This document shows positions 43,701 through 52,962 of a stretch of DNA of 64,000 bases, in pieces (positions within the stretch are counted from its first letter, which is position 1; each line of letters starts with the position of its first letter). Below the pieces are notes generated by a model that did no database searches, was not told the origin of the DNA, and worked only from the letters and a program-made list of their open reading frames with translations. This stretch comes from JBBQWR01 sp038210495. GTDB taxonomy: Bacteria; Planctomycetota; Planctomycetia; Pirellulales; DATAWG01. The stretch lies in NCBI GenBank assembly GCA_038210495.1, contig JBBQWR010000020.1, positions 1-64,000 on the forward strand, given 5' to 3'. The position numbers and the translations under genes are program-made.

Positions 43701-46700
43701 CAATTCGTTTATCCCTCGACTTTGGGCCCGCTCGCATTTGGATTTTCTGCTCGAGCAAGGGAGCAGCCCGACGGTGCGCGACGACATTATCGCGATCTCC
43801 GAGGAATTCCACATCATTACGCCGTTCACGTCGCTGCTGGTTTTGGAATCGGACGCCGACCGCGAACGATTTGGCGTCAAGCGCCGCTATGAGATGCGCG
43901 ACGGCGAACGGTTCTTCGCCGAGGGCAAGGCGACCGCGAACTTCGAGCTAGCCCAGCAGCAGACGAAACAGGCGCGAGACTGGCAGCTTGGCTTGCGCCG
44001 CGGAATTCTTGCTCAATGGGCGACACTCGGACGAGACGCGCGGTGGTTTCAGCGGCCGGGCCTTCAACGATTCGCGGGGGGCCATGGCCCGCTGCTTCAG
44101 GCGGGCGGAGGCGGCGCCTTCTTGGGCGAAGATAAATTCCGCTTCGGTCTTATTTCCTCGCTGCCTGGTTTAACGGGTAGATTATACGGAGGGGACGAGA
44201 CCGATTACGGCTCCACGACGGTGAGCGGAGGCACACTTAATCTCGGTGGACTGGAATATGAGGAGGGGCAACAAGTCGTCGACTCGTCTCAGACTAGCGA
44301 GCAAGAGGGTGAACCGCTTTTCAAGCGCAAGGAGTTAGAGTTAGGCAGATTCGAGGAATCTAGCGACCGCTCGGATCTCGCCGGCCTGGATCAGACTGGT
44401 AAAGGCGGAAAGTTTTTCGACGACGACGAAAAACTGTTGCTCGGACCAGCGGCCGCAGCCAGGCCAATGGGCGAATTCGATAAGCGACTTGACGACCGCG
44501 AATCGAATGAGCCGTGGGATGCGCGTGGTCTGCAAAACGGACGAGAGTCGCAGTTGTTTCTCGGTTCGTCTCTAAGCGCGGTCGATTCGTTATCCGAAAC
44601 TCGCGGACCGATCAGATACGACCAAGCGTACAGTTACTACGGTCGACGGTATTACCCCAATACCACGTCTTGGATTGGCACGCTGTTCCCGGCGCTCGGT
44701 GGTCCCCCGCCGAAGCCGCCGGTCGTTAAGGATTCCCCCAACTGGTCCGCCGAGGCGATCGCGCTCTCGAAGAGCCTTTCGCGGTTAGCGGCGCTGCGAA
44801 AATTGGCCGGCGGCGTCGAAATGACCAGCTCGACCGATTCGTTCGATCCGGTTTGGAAACGCATGACGTACCATAGCGGCAACCTGGCCCTGTACTCGCC
44901 GGCCGCGTGGCTCACTAAACCGGCCGACCGCGACTCGCAATCGATTGTCAATTATTGCGACAAGAAACGGCGGGGCGTGTTTTCGCTGGCGTTTCTGCTT
45001 GGAATGGTCCGGCCCTCGATAGACCGCGATCTCATCACGCCGCCGCTGGCGCTCGGCGATTGGTCGCTCTCGCCGCTGCATGAGAGTTATCGTGGCTGGG
45101 CCGCCCGAGTGGAAAAAGCGGAAGAGCACCAGGCGAAGCTGGTTCTCTCGGCGCCTGGCTCAAGCTCTGAACAGCGCTTCACGATCGATACGGATAAACA
45201 CGTCGTCATCAAGCAAGAATCTCTGGATGAAGGGAAATCGACAGGCGCCACGAGTTATTCCGATTTTGTTCTGGTAGCCGGTTCGTGGTGGGCTCAAAAC
45301 ACCATCACGACCGACGGCAAAGATCGGAAAGTCGCGGAGTCCGTCTACCGCGTCAAAGAACTTGCCCTGGACATGTACGAGGAGCGGATAAAGGCAGAGC
45401 TGGTATTGCTGCCCAGGGTGCAACAGCTCCAGCAGCCCTTGCCCCGAATCAAGGACGCCCGGCAACGCGTGGCCGACGGCTCGGCAACGTTCGACGATCG
45501 GATCCTGATGATCCTCGACAACTGCCAACTCCAGCAATGGGACGAAGTCAGCAAGCATCTCGACGCGGCTGAAAAATTGGCGGCCGACAAGACCGGCGTT
45601 CGTTGGCTGCGGCCGATGATCGACATCGTCCGCCGCCGCAATGAGGAGGCTCGGCAGTGGCTGCTCAAGGAAGGCAAGTTATTGAGTGACAAACGCCAAT
45701 TGGACGATGCGTTTTTGGCCGAGTTCATCGTCAGTCAACTGTTGAGCGTGGGCGGACCGGCCGAGAGCGTCGCGGCGCTTCAGGTCATGAAACCGGCCTA
45801 CGATCGGCAGCCGGCCGACTCAAATTTGCATCGCAACTGGCAGTCGCGGATGGCGGAACTTGACGACCAGCTCGGGCGCGTCGAAGATTCGCTGGCGATT
45901 CACAAAAAGCTGGCCGCCGACGCTCCCTGGGACGTTTCCTCGCAAGCCGATTACGCCCGGCGTCTCATGCAAGCAGGCCAAGCGGAATCGGCCTACGCCT
46001 GGCTCGACAAGCAGCTGGCTCGGCCCGAGGAGCGAACTTCCTATGACGACGACACGTTGCACACAGCCTACGCCGATTTGTATCGGATGCAGACGCGGTG
46101 GGCGGAGCTGCTGAAATTCACGACCGCTTGGGTCGACCGCAAGCCAGAGTCGACTTCGCCCTATCAGCAGCATCTTTCAGCGCTCGTCTACAACGATCGG
46201 TTGGACGCCGCCAATGCGCTCGTGCATCGGTGGTTTAAGGAGGGTCGCATCGAGGGTAAGATTCCGGCCGACGCGCGAGCCCGACTGGACGCGGCGATCG
46301 AGTACGCCCACGGAAATTCTTACAATCTGTCTTTCTATCGTGCTTGGCCGCAGTGGTTAGGCGAACTCTCGGAAACCGCGCGGTTCTTTGTCAGGATTCC
46401 AGAACACGTGGACATTGCCCAGCGTGCAGTGGGCTTTTATCGGATTAACGACTCGGACGCCGGCGATCGACTCCGCGGATTCTATTTGAATCTATTGCAA
46501 TCCGATTTGGAAAAACTGACGCCGGAGCAAATCGCATTCCTTGTCAGCAACGTACTCTCCGGTCGACTCGAACTCGACCAGCCGATTGACGGACGGCGGC
46601 AAGTGGAGTCGTCGGAATTGCCGCGCGGCATCTGGAAAAAGATTGCGACTCGGCTTCACGATCGATGGGAAAAGGCGAAGGACAAAGAAGGCAAACTCGA

Positions 46701-49700
46701 TAAGCACGCGCTCGGCGAAGCCCTACGGACGATCTACGCCAATCGCTTCAGCGACACGGAACTACTGCCGTTCTTGCGCGAGCGGATCGAGAACGCGACG
46801 GCCGATCTCGCGCCGTCGTACATTGCCGCTTTGTTCGACGCGTTACTTTCGGAAAAATGGACTGACGCGATCGAACGCGAGGCGTTCGACACGCTTCCTC
46901 GGTTGACGGTCCCGGCGGGCGCTGGCCTAGATGCGTGGGCCCAAGCGGCGGCGCTCCACCGGCTCGACGATGCCATGCTTGCCGGTCGGCAGACGAAAGC
47001 CAACGCCGCGCTGCAAGACAAAGGAGACGTCGACAAATTGACACGAACCGAATTGTTCAAAAAGCGCGCCCAAATTCGTCAGGAGGCGATCGCCGGGTTA
47101 GTCGAGCGTTTGGCCGCCGAGGCGAAACGAGCGGAGGATCAAAAAGACCGACTCGCCGATTGGCTGCGGATGGAGCAGGGCTGGCTCAATGTGCAGCTAT
47201 CGCAAATTGTCGACGGCGGCGACGCGACCGCCAAGGCCGCGCAGCACAAGCGCGCCATGGCCTATCGCGACTTCTGCTGGACCAAGTTGGGCGAGCTACC
47301 ACCCAAGCCGCAGGAGAACGGCGGCGACGATGAGCCGACACCCGACAAGATTCAACAGGCGCTGCTCGACGGAATGGTTCGCCGACGTGCGTTCACAAGC
47401 GTCATGTATCTCGCCAGCCAGCGCAGCGCCGAGCCACAATCGATCGAGCGGTTGGTCAAGTATATCGACGCCGGCATCGGGTATGGCGGCGACGCGGCGG
47501 CGGCTTGGAAGCAAACCAAATTCCAATTGCTCGTCGTCCTAGACCGTACCGAGCAGCTCGAGCGCGAATTAAGAGCTTGGATCCGCGACGACGCGACGAC
47601 GGCGCCGTGGCGAAAAACGCTGGCCATGGTCGTTGCCGAACTCGGCAAGCTCGAGGAGGCCGTGCAGTTATATGAGAAAGCCGAGAAAGACCATCTGCTC
47701 ACCGCCGGCGATTACCGCACGCTGGCCGGCTGGAATTTGGCCCTCAATCGCCGCGAGGCATTCGAAACGGCCCAGTATCAGTCGTTCTTGCACATGCCCG
47801 AAGGCTATTTGAGTCGTTATGTCGACGGCGTCCGCAATCGCTGGCAATCCTACGGCGATCGCCCCCTGCCGACGGAACTCGATGAAAACGTGCTATTGGC
47901 GTTCAGAGCCTTGTTCGAGAAGTCGGCCAACCCGAGCAACTACCTCTGGCGGCTGCGCGAGTTGTATATGGCCTGCCGCGATTTTCGGCTGTTGCAGATG
48001 ATTCCCGACTCCATGCTCGGCCGCTCGCCGCAGCAGGTCTATCCGTTTCTCCAAGCATTGCAAAGTAGTCTCCTCGGAGAAATGCGCAAGGAGTCAACGG
48101 CCGACGAGATCTTGGCTCGAATCAAAAAGTTGCGCGAGCGAGACCTCACGGCAATCGATGGGCGAGCGCTCGATTTGCTCGAAGCGATGATCGAGCGCCA
48201 GTCGGCAGAGGTTCAGAATCAGCGCGGGCCGCACGTCGAAGCTTGTTTGGCGACTCTTCGCAGGGCGTTTGAGCGAAAATGGTCGGACGGCGAGCCTCGC
48301 TTGATGGCCAATTTTCTCGTGAGTCTGAACCACCTGCCCGACGATCGCCTCCGCGACGAGCAGCTTCGCGAACTCCGCGAACTGTTAAAACGGACGCCGG
48401 CCGCCAGTCGCGACCATCTGGCCATGACGAGCGGACTGTCTCGATTGCTGTACTGGCAATACGGGCAGAAGCGGGAAGGCCTCGACCTGTTCGAGGTAGA
48501 GATCCGTGCGTACGACGATTCCCACCGCGGCCTATGGCCGTATGAAGACGATCAAGTCCTGGACGAATATGCGAGCATGTTGCAGGACGCCGGTCGGCAT
48601 GTGGCCGGCGAGGCCCTGCTGAAAAAATACCTGGATCATCCGGCGAGCCCTCAGCAAACCGCCTGGCTCGACGACCGGCTCTGGACCTTGTACAACCACG
48701 CCCTCGAACATCAGGGAGAAGTTTCGCTCGGCAAGGGCGACCCGCTTTTGCAAGCCTTGCTCGCGTATGGAGAGAAACATCTCGCGGACGCAAAACAGGA
48801 AGACGGCCGGCAAGTCGCGATCAATCATCTGATCCAAACACTCGACATCGCTCGTCGTGGCAAGATAGCCGGCGCGGCGGACGCCATTCGCAAGTTGGCG
48901 TTCGAGACGATCCCGGTCGTTCTCCGTAAACAGCAGTCGCTGTACAGCAACACGGCGACGTCGCCGCTGAACTTGGTTCGAGAGGCGCTCGGCCGGCGCG
49001 AAGCCCTAACCTATATCGTCGAGCGAATGGAGCAGTGGCCCGCGAGGCTCGAAGTCACGCAGAACAACGCCTGGAGCGCGCTCGCTTATGCTCTGGGCGA
49101 GGATCGCAGCGTCGCCGAAAACGATGTGCCCGATCTCCAAGCTCGGGCGTTGAAGCTCGTCGTCGTCGAGCTCAAGCAATACCTGGCGACGGGCGAAACG
49201 CAAAATCAATACATCTTCTTCAAGAACTCATCGTCGAACTACTATTGGGCCGCGAAGCAAGTCGATTTCGCCAAGGCCGCCGAGGACGTGTATCGAGAAT
49301 ACAAATCTTCCGGTCGCCGGGTGACGTTTATCGCCAACTATCTGTGGTTTGGAATCGACGCCCACGATCGCGCGATCGAGATATTGCTGGTTGCCAATGG
49401 CGATGGCGTGCTCGATCAAGGTGGCCGGCAAACGCTGGCTCAGTACTTGCACGATGATGCGCGCTTCGCCGAGTCGATCTCGGTTCTCGAACCGCTCGTC
49501 GCCGAGCTTCCGGACAACATGCGTCTGCGCGTCATGCTCATGCGGGCGTACCACCACTCCAAGCGGCCGGCGCAACTCGGGGAGCTTGTGGCTCGGACCG
49601 ACAAGCACTTTCATGGCGGCGGCCGCTGGACCGACGACAACGTGAGCCAATTCGCCGCCGCCTGCTTCGACTGCGCCCTGCTCGACAAGGCCGCCGGATT

Positions 49701-50550
49701 GTTCCGCGAAGCGATTTCCGCCCGGCAGCGGAACCATCCCCGAGCGGGCAGCGGTGATGCGACGCTGTCGAGTTGGTATCAACAGCTTGCGGGCACGGAG
49801 TCGGCCCTGGGGCACACGCAACTGGCCGTCGATGCGGCATCCGGCGCAATCGAATGCTGGGGCGCCACTCATCCTCAGCGAGCCGCCGCGATGACCGTCT
49901 TGCACGATGTTCTGCGGCAAGCGAAGGACCTCGACGATTTCGTCAAGCATTGGGACGACGAGACGACGAAGTCGGGCGAAGACAGCGCCATCATCCGCAA
50001 GATGCTGGGCATGGTGTACCTGGAGGATCGTCACGAATTCAAAAAGGCCGTTCCGCAGCTCGATCTCGCCAAGAGCCTGCAACCGAACGATAAGGAAATT
50101 TATCAAGGATTGATCCGGAGCTACGACGAGATGCACGAGCCCAAGCAGGCCACGAAAGAACTGCTGGCGCTGGTCGATTTCGATCGCCACGACCTGTCGC
50201 TTTATACGCAGCTTGCGAAGCGACTCAGCGGCGATGAAGCCGAAGCCGAGCGGGCGGCGACCAGCATCGTCGAGGCCGGCCCGACCGAGGCGGAGAACCA
50301 TCAGGCGCTCGCCGAACTGCGGCAGACGCAAAATCGCTGGAACGAGGCGATCGACCAATGGCGCGAGGCGGCCGAACTGCGCCGGCTCGAACCGACAGGG
50401 CTAGTCAAGCTCGCCGAGGCGCAAGTCCATCAGAAGCGATGGGACGCCGCTCGCAAAACGGTCGACAAACTGCGGACCACCGATTGGCCGAGCCGGTTTA
50501 ATAACGTCCAATCGGACATCGAACGCCTGAGAGGCTCGATTCAAAAGTAA
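40798..50550 (+). CDS. Giant membrane VIT-VWA-TPR protein linked to a sigma factor
   Basis: 3250 residues from ATG 40798. Order: cytoplasmic N-terminus (1-75, EHDDRLAALLRSIESDAPPP), one membrane helix (about 77-97), an LolA/sigE-like domain (about 100-280), and a FecR-like domain (about 285-370). Next come a VIT domain (about 455-590) and a VWA domain (about 700-880) with MIDAS DTSGS. A low-complexity region (about 1060-1300, Gly/Asp/Glu/Tyr-rich) and another LolA-like segment (1300-1530) follow, then about 1700 residues of TPR-like helices. The N-terminal part resembles an anti-sigma anchor. It probably senses or scaffolds envelope proteins and controls the sigma factor. No stop interrupts the frame. 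Confidence 0.85.
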   Translation: MAYQPEQQEHDDRLAALLRSIESDAPPPDAHFLAALGDRSLSEFNACSNSPQSPTGESAVTPAPYKPRKTMFTLALRGALALAASVAAIAAWMNFSGPAPVSGAPFADILSQLRAAKTLELRIVKDGHAAEVSIAAPGLVRYQDSKHQYRIAAGSRLWRIDEEHNTATSMDSPWFVNPREQIDLIALLEIGVTDSAPLMKARPSGQSHYDGRPCNVYAAELPTRDGEVEVEAFVDPSTMQLLGMTARPAGGNNNGPPLAEMQLVAMNAGVDETKFVVAKSLSDDGRIGKIADLQGVVVLRPVLAQRWTPIARETTIKTGDWLRTDIWGANAVKVRLTSDVEVTLGPGTLIEFISPHQARLHSGETQVNIPEKTKPKSKPAGKKDADAAAEAEAASPPSFELLAPRTGAKKFATPGKAIVRVDRAEALIEVKQAPKWLAAFEGASANESLGSLIVKLPDGRNEPLSVGYHKVSVEIRDQIARTTIEESFVNNTDARLEGVFHFPLPQDASISGFGMWIGDNLVEADVVEQQRAREIYETILREKRDPGLLEWTSGNLFKARVFPIESHSEKRVKIVYTQVLPLRANQYRYTYGLRSDLLRLKPVRELSLTVTLNSAIPLKNVACPTHSARIEHTRNSAQVEFAAQEYSPDRDFEVVCQVDAAQSDVVVVPHRRGSDGYLLVQLTPPAPAGNWQRELLPEGQPLDVVLLCDTSGSMDSEKRKQQAEFVATVLSSLGEKDRFMLAGTDVSTAWVANEPLPVNVENVAKARDFLEHRVSLGWTDLDQAFDTVLRKAPPHAQIVYIGDGIVSSGDRSAAAFVRRLEKMLAEKKTLRKDEAKDKTKDPVEWVLHSVTVGNVHEQTVMKGIAGVGHGSSRAISGDQTPRIVAREWLNEIAQPGMRDLKVEFRGVSVAAMYPDRLPNVAAGTQQILVGRYLPKAKDQQGEVIVTGKRGDETVRYAAKIDFKDAEEGNSFIPRLWARSHLDFLLEQGSSPTVRDDIIAISEEFHIITPFTSLLVLESDADRERFGVKRRYEMRDGERFFAEGKATANFELAQQQTKQARDWQLGLRRGILAQWATLGRDARWFQRPGLQRFAGGHGPLLQAGGGGAFLGEDKFRFGLISSLPGLTGRLYGGDETDYGSTTVSGGTLNLGGLEYEEGQQVVDSSQTSEQEGEPLFKRKELELGRFEESSDRSDLAGLDQTGKGGKFFDDDEKLLLGPAAAARPMGEFDKRLDDRESNEPWDARGLQNGRESQLFLGSSLSAVDSLSETRGPIRYDQAYSYYGRRYYPNTTSWIGTLFPALGGPPPKPPVVKDSPNWSAEAIALSKSLSRLAALRKLAGGVEMTSSTDSFDPVWKRMTYHSGNLALYSPAAWLTKPADRDSQSIVNYCDKKRRGVFSLAFLLGMVRPSIDRDLITPPLALGDWSLSPLHESYRGWAARVEKAEEHQAKLVLSAPGSSSEQRFTIDTDKHVVIKQESLDEGKSTGATSYSDFVLVAGSWWAQNTITTDGKDRKVAESVYRVKELALDMYEERIKAELVLLPRVQQLQQPLPRIKDARQRVADGSATFDDRILMILDNCQLQQWDEVSKHLDAAEKLAADKTGVRWLRPMIDIVRRRNEEARQWLLKEGKLLSDKRQLDDAFLAEFIVSQLLSVGGPAESVAALQVMKPAYDRQPADSNLHRNWQSRMAELDDQLGRVEDSLAIHKKLAADAPWDVSSQADYARRLMQAGQAESAYAWLDKQLARPEERTSYDDDTLHTAYADLYRMQTRWAELLKFTTAWVDRKPESTSPYQQHLSALVYNDRLDAANALVHRWFKEGRIEGKIPADARARLDAAIEYAHGNSYNLSFYRAWPQWLGELSETARFFVRIPEHVDIAQRAVGFYRINDSDAGDRLRGFYLNLLQSDLEKLTPEQIAFLVSNVLSGRLELDQPIDGRRQVESSELPRGIWKKIATRLHDRWEKAKDKEGKLDKHALGEALRTIYANRFSDTELLPFLRERIENATADLAPSYIAALFDALLSEKWTDAIEREAFDTLPRLTVPAGAGLDAWAQAAALHRLDDAMLAGRQTKANAALQDKGDVDKLTRTELFKKRAQIRQEAIAGLVERLAAEAKRAEDQKDRLADWLRMEQGWLNVQLSQIVDGGDATAKAAQHKRAMAYRDFCWTKLGELPPKPQENGGDDEPTPDKIQQALLDGMVRRRAFTSVMYLASQRSAEPQSIERLVKYIDAGIGYGGDAAAAWKQTKFQLLVVLDRTEQLERELRAWIRDDATTAPWRKTLAMVVAELGKLEEAVQLYEKAEKDHLLTAGDYRTLAGWNLALNRREAFETAQYQSFLHMPEGYLSRYVDGVRNRWQSYGDRPLPTELDENVLLAFRALFEKSANPSNYLWRLRELYMACRDFRLLQMIPDSMLGRSPQQVYPFLQALQSSLLGEMRKESTADEILARIKKLRERDLTAIDGRALDLLEAMIERQSAEVQNQRGPHVEACLATLRRAFERKWSDGEPRLMANFLVSLNHLPDDRLRDEQLRELRELLKRTPAASRDHLAMTSGLSRLLYWQYGQKREGLDLFEVEIRAYDDSHRGLWPYEDDQVLDEYASMLQDAGRHVAGEALLKKYLDHPASPQQTAWLDDRLWTLYNHALEHQGEVSLGKGDPLLQALLAYGEKHLADAKQEDGRQVAINHLIQTLDIARRGKIAGAADAIRKLAFETIPVVLRKQQSLYSNTATSPLNLVREALGRREALTYIVERMEQWPARLEVTQNNAWSALAYALGEDRSVAENDVPDLQARALKLVVVELKQYLATGETQNQYIFFKNSSSNYYWAAKQVDFAKAAEDVYREYKSSGRRVTFIANYLWFGIDAHDRAIEILLVANGDGVLDQGGRQTLAQYLHDDARFAESISVLEPLVAELPDNMRLRVMLMRAYHHSKRPAQLGELVARTDKHFHGGGRWTDDNVSQFAAACFDCALLDKAAGLFREAISARQRNHPRAGSGDATLSSWYQQLAGTESALGHTQLAVDAASGAIECWGATHPQRAAAMTVLHDVLRQAKDLDDFVKHWDDETTKSGEDSAIIRKMLGMVYLEDRHEFKKAVPQLDLAKSLQPNDKEIYQGLIRSYDEMHEPKQATKELLALVDFDRHDLSLYTQLAKRLSGDEAEAERAATSIVEAGPTEAENHQALAELRQTQNRWNEAIDQWREAAELRRLEPTGLVKLAEAQVHQKRWDAARKTVDKLRTTDWPSRFNNVQSDIERLRGSIQK

Positions 50551-50582
50551 AGTCGCTTGCCGCATTCCGGGCGCCGGGGCGT

Positions 50583-51410
50583 TCATCTGGCCGAGGGCCA
50601 GGGATTCGACCAATCGCCCCAGCGTTCCAGATAGCTTCGATAGGCCGGCATCGTATCGGCTCGCGACTCGAGCCATTCCTTGACGGCCACGATCAATCCG
50701 TGCTCGGCTTCCAGCGACAGCTCGCCGACCAGCACCCGGGTTCGCAGGAACACAAAGTACGTGTCGAGCACGTCGCAGCGGCAGTAGTCGTTGATCTCGA
50801 CGAGTTGGCCGGCGTCGTGCATGTCCTGCACCATGTGCCCTTGCACGTCCATTTTCCCGGGCTTGCCCAGCAGATTGGCGGCCAAGTTCAATCCGCCGAC
50901 GAAGCGGGACGAACCGAAATTCGTCAACAGTTCCATCAAATCCAAATGAGAAGCCGTGTTGTAGCGGTTCCGCGGTTGGTCGCTGCTCCGGGCACGGTTC
51001 GAGAACCAACCCGGCAAGGGAATCCCGTAACGAAACGCGGCCAGTTCCATCATCGGCATATCGAACGTTCGGCCGTTGAAGCTGACCAGCGTGGGCCGGC
51101 GATAATGCTCCCAGCCGCGCCAAAAATGCTCGGCGATCACGTGCGGCCGATACGCAGGTTCGTCGAGCGACACGATGTCGAGCAGCCGGTAATCGGAATC
51201 CACCTTGGCCACCGAAACGGCCACGGGAATTTGAAACGTGTAGGGAATGAAATCGCTCTCGAACTTCGCCATCAGTTCGCTGCGATACCGGGCGATCGCG
51301 ACCGCCGGATCGAGCTGTTGGCCCGGATACCGCAACCGCGACACTAGCCCGCCATCGGCGACCGTCTCGGTGTCGAACACCAGATAAGCGACCGATTGAG
51401 CAGGTTGCAT
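50583..51410 (-). CDS. Predicted 3'-5' exonuclease, PolB-like (DnaQ fold)
   Basis: 275 residues from ATG 51410 (MQPAQSVAYLVFDTETVADG); the 21 residues upstream are dropped. Exonuclease motifs are FDTET (Exo I, DxE), SFNGRTFDMPMMELAAFRYG (Exo II, N-x3-F-D) and INDYCRCDVLDTYFVFLRTR (Exo III, Y-x3-D). The family is the PolB-like stand-alone 3'-5' exonuclease group. It would digest single-stranded DNA in repair. It is convergent with the giant gene (32-bp gap). Confidence 0.88.
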   Translation of the reverse strand: MQPAQSVAYLVFDTETVADGGLVSRLRYPGQQLDPAVAIARYRSELMAKFESDFIPYTFQIPVAVSVAKVDSDYRLLDIVSLDEPAYRPHVIAEHFWRGWEHYRRPTLVSFNGRTFDMPMMELAAFRYGIPLPGWFSNRARSSDQPRNRYNTASHLDLMELLTNFGSSRFVGGLNLAANLLGKPGKMDVQGHMVQDMHDAGQLVEINDYCRCDVLDTYFVFLRTRVLVGELSLEAEHGLIVAVKEWLESRADTMPAYRSYLERWGDWSNPWPSAR

Positions 51411-52036
51411 GGGCAGGCGATCCGTCCGGGGGTCAGGAATCAACGTGAATTTCGATACATGGCGCCAACGCAATCGGTCTCGTTAACCTGACTCACGACA
51501 CTCTCCGCGCAACATCGTCGTACGATTATCCCAAATTCCCGTCGGTCCGAATGATGGCATTTTCGGTCTTCGGCCGCGTTATTGATGATTTGGTCGCCGG
51601 CGCGGGACGGGATCCCCCCTCCTTTTCGATTCGAGTGCCCTCTTGCTTAGCCGCGTTAGCGGCGTCAACGCGAAGCGAAAGTAGCCGGGGGTGAAGCGAA
51701 GCGAAACCCCCGGTCGACGAATTCAATTGACCTTCAGCCGCGTTAGCTATTTTCGCGTCATTTCGGCGGGAAGTCGAGTCTAATCCGACCGGGGTGGTGG
51801 CTGAGGATTTCATGGCGGCATTCGACTACGGCTTAGCGGTTGGGTTATCATGGGAGCATTGCGCGGCAATCGACGGGCCGGTTCGACATCTGGCGGCGAT
51901 GGCTGTCGCGGCACGTTGCCGCATCGATCGCTCTTGCTATTGTCGAGGCGGACTCTTCTCCCGACTAAAGAAATCGAAATCGAGACCATTGGCGTTTGAC
52001 GCGTTGGCTTCCGTCTTCCGCCGCAAAGGACTGGGC
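51411..52036. other. Intergenic region with a hairpin repeat
   Basis: About 625 bases. No credible gene; the long frame extending upstream of the kinase (51794) is Arg/Cys-rich and not typical. It contains a hairpin (51685-51713). The divergent promoters for the exonuclease and the fructokinase must lie here. Confidence 0.5.
51685..51713. repeat. Dispersed hairpin repeat
   Basis: CCGGGGGT (51685-51692) pairs with ACCCCCGG (51706-51713) around GAAGCGAAGCGAA. I remember close relatives (GGGGGTGAAGCGxAGCGAAACCCCC) scattered in planctomycete genomes. It has no T-run. Confidence 0.7.
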
Positions 52037-52957
52037 ATGCCGTATCAAGTCGTGGCCGTGGGCGAGATCTTATGGGACCTGCTTCCCTCGGGAAAGCAGT
52101 TGGGGGGCGCTCCGGCCAATTTCGCCTTCCACGCCGGCAATCTCGGCGCCAGGGCCCAAATCATCAGTCGAGTCGGCGCCGATCCGCTGGGGGCCGAATT
52201 ACTGGACCAGGCTCGACAGCGCGGACTGTTGCTTGACACGATCGCGGTCGACGATTTGTCTCCCACGGGTACCGTGTCGGTGGACCACGACCCGACCGGG
52301 CATCATCATTTCACGATCCACGAAAACGTGGCCTGGGACGGCCTCGTGGCCGACTCGGCGGCGCTCGAGGTGGTCGCCCGGGCGGACGCAATCTGTTTCG
52401 GCACGCTCGCCCAGCGCTGCGAAACGTCTCGACGGGCCGTGCAGACGCTCGTCCGCGCGGCGCCGGCAACGGCCCTCCGCGTGCTGGATATCAACTTGCG
52501 GCAAGAGTTCATCTCCGAGCCGGTGATCCGCCAGTCGCTGACGCTCGCCAATGTGCTCAAGCTGAACGACGACGAGCTGGCGACCCTGGCGGCGATGCTC
52601 GATTTGCAAGGGTCAACGTCTCGGCAATTGGAGCAATTGGCCATTCGGTACGATTTGCGCATGGTCGCCTTGACGCGCGGCGCTCACGGTAGTCTGCTGT
52701 ATTCGGCGGGCGAGACCGCCGAGCAGCGTGGCTTGCCGGTCCGGCTGCGGGATAGCATCGGCGCCGGCGATGCGTTTTGCGCGGCGATGACGCTTGGCTA
52801 CTTGGCCGGCTGGAGCCTAGACCAGATCAATCGCCGGGCCAACGAGACGGCGGCCGTAATTTGCTCGCACCACGGCGCGTTCGCGCCATTGCCGAATTCC
52901 ATTCGCGATGACTTCCATGAAATAGGCACTTCGCCAACTGCCACCACGCCACTATAA
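52037..52957 (+). CDS. PfkB-family sugar kinase, probable fructokinase
   Basis: 306 residues from ATG 52037. The N-terminal VAVGEILWDLLPSGKQLGGA with GGAPANFAFHAGNLG is PfkB signature 1. The C-terminal RDSIGAGDAFCAAMTLGYLA is signature 2, with the catalytic Asp in GAGDAF. The spacing fits fructokinase/ribokinase proteins. It would phosphorylate fructose (to fructose 6-phosphate) in the cytoplasm. The context supports this: a GH32 enzyme and a ribose/fructose-type ABC importer are encoded downstream on the same strand. The DUF1559 gene begins 5 bp after the stop. Confidence 0.85.
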   Translation: MPYQVVAVGEILWDLLPSGKQLGGAPANFAFHAGNLGARAQIISRVGADPLGAELLDQARQRGLLLDTIAVDDLSPTGTVSVDHDPTGHHHFTIHENVAWDGLVADSAALEVVARADAICFGTLAQRCETSRRAVQTLVRAAPATALRVLDINLRQEFISEPVIRQSLTLANVLKLNDDELATLAAMLDLQGSTSRQLEQLAIRYDLRMVALTRGAHGSLLYSAGETAEQRGLPVRLRDSIGAGDAFCAAMTLGYLAGWSLDQINRRANETAAVICSHHGAFAPLPNSIRDDFHEIGTSPTATTPL

Positions 52958-52962
52958 GGCTC

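Noticed and set aside
49228..50358. 376-residue minus-strand frame inside the giant gene
   Set aside because: Shadow of the TPR region, which is continuous with the rest of the giant protein.
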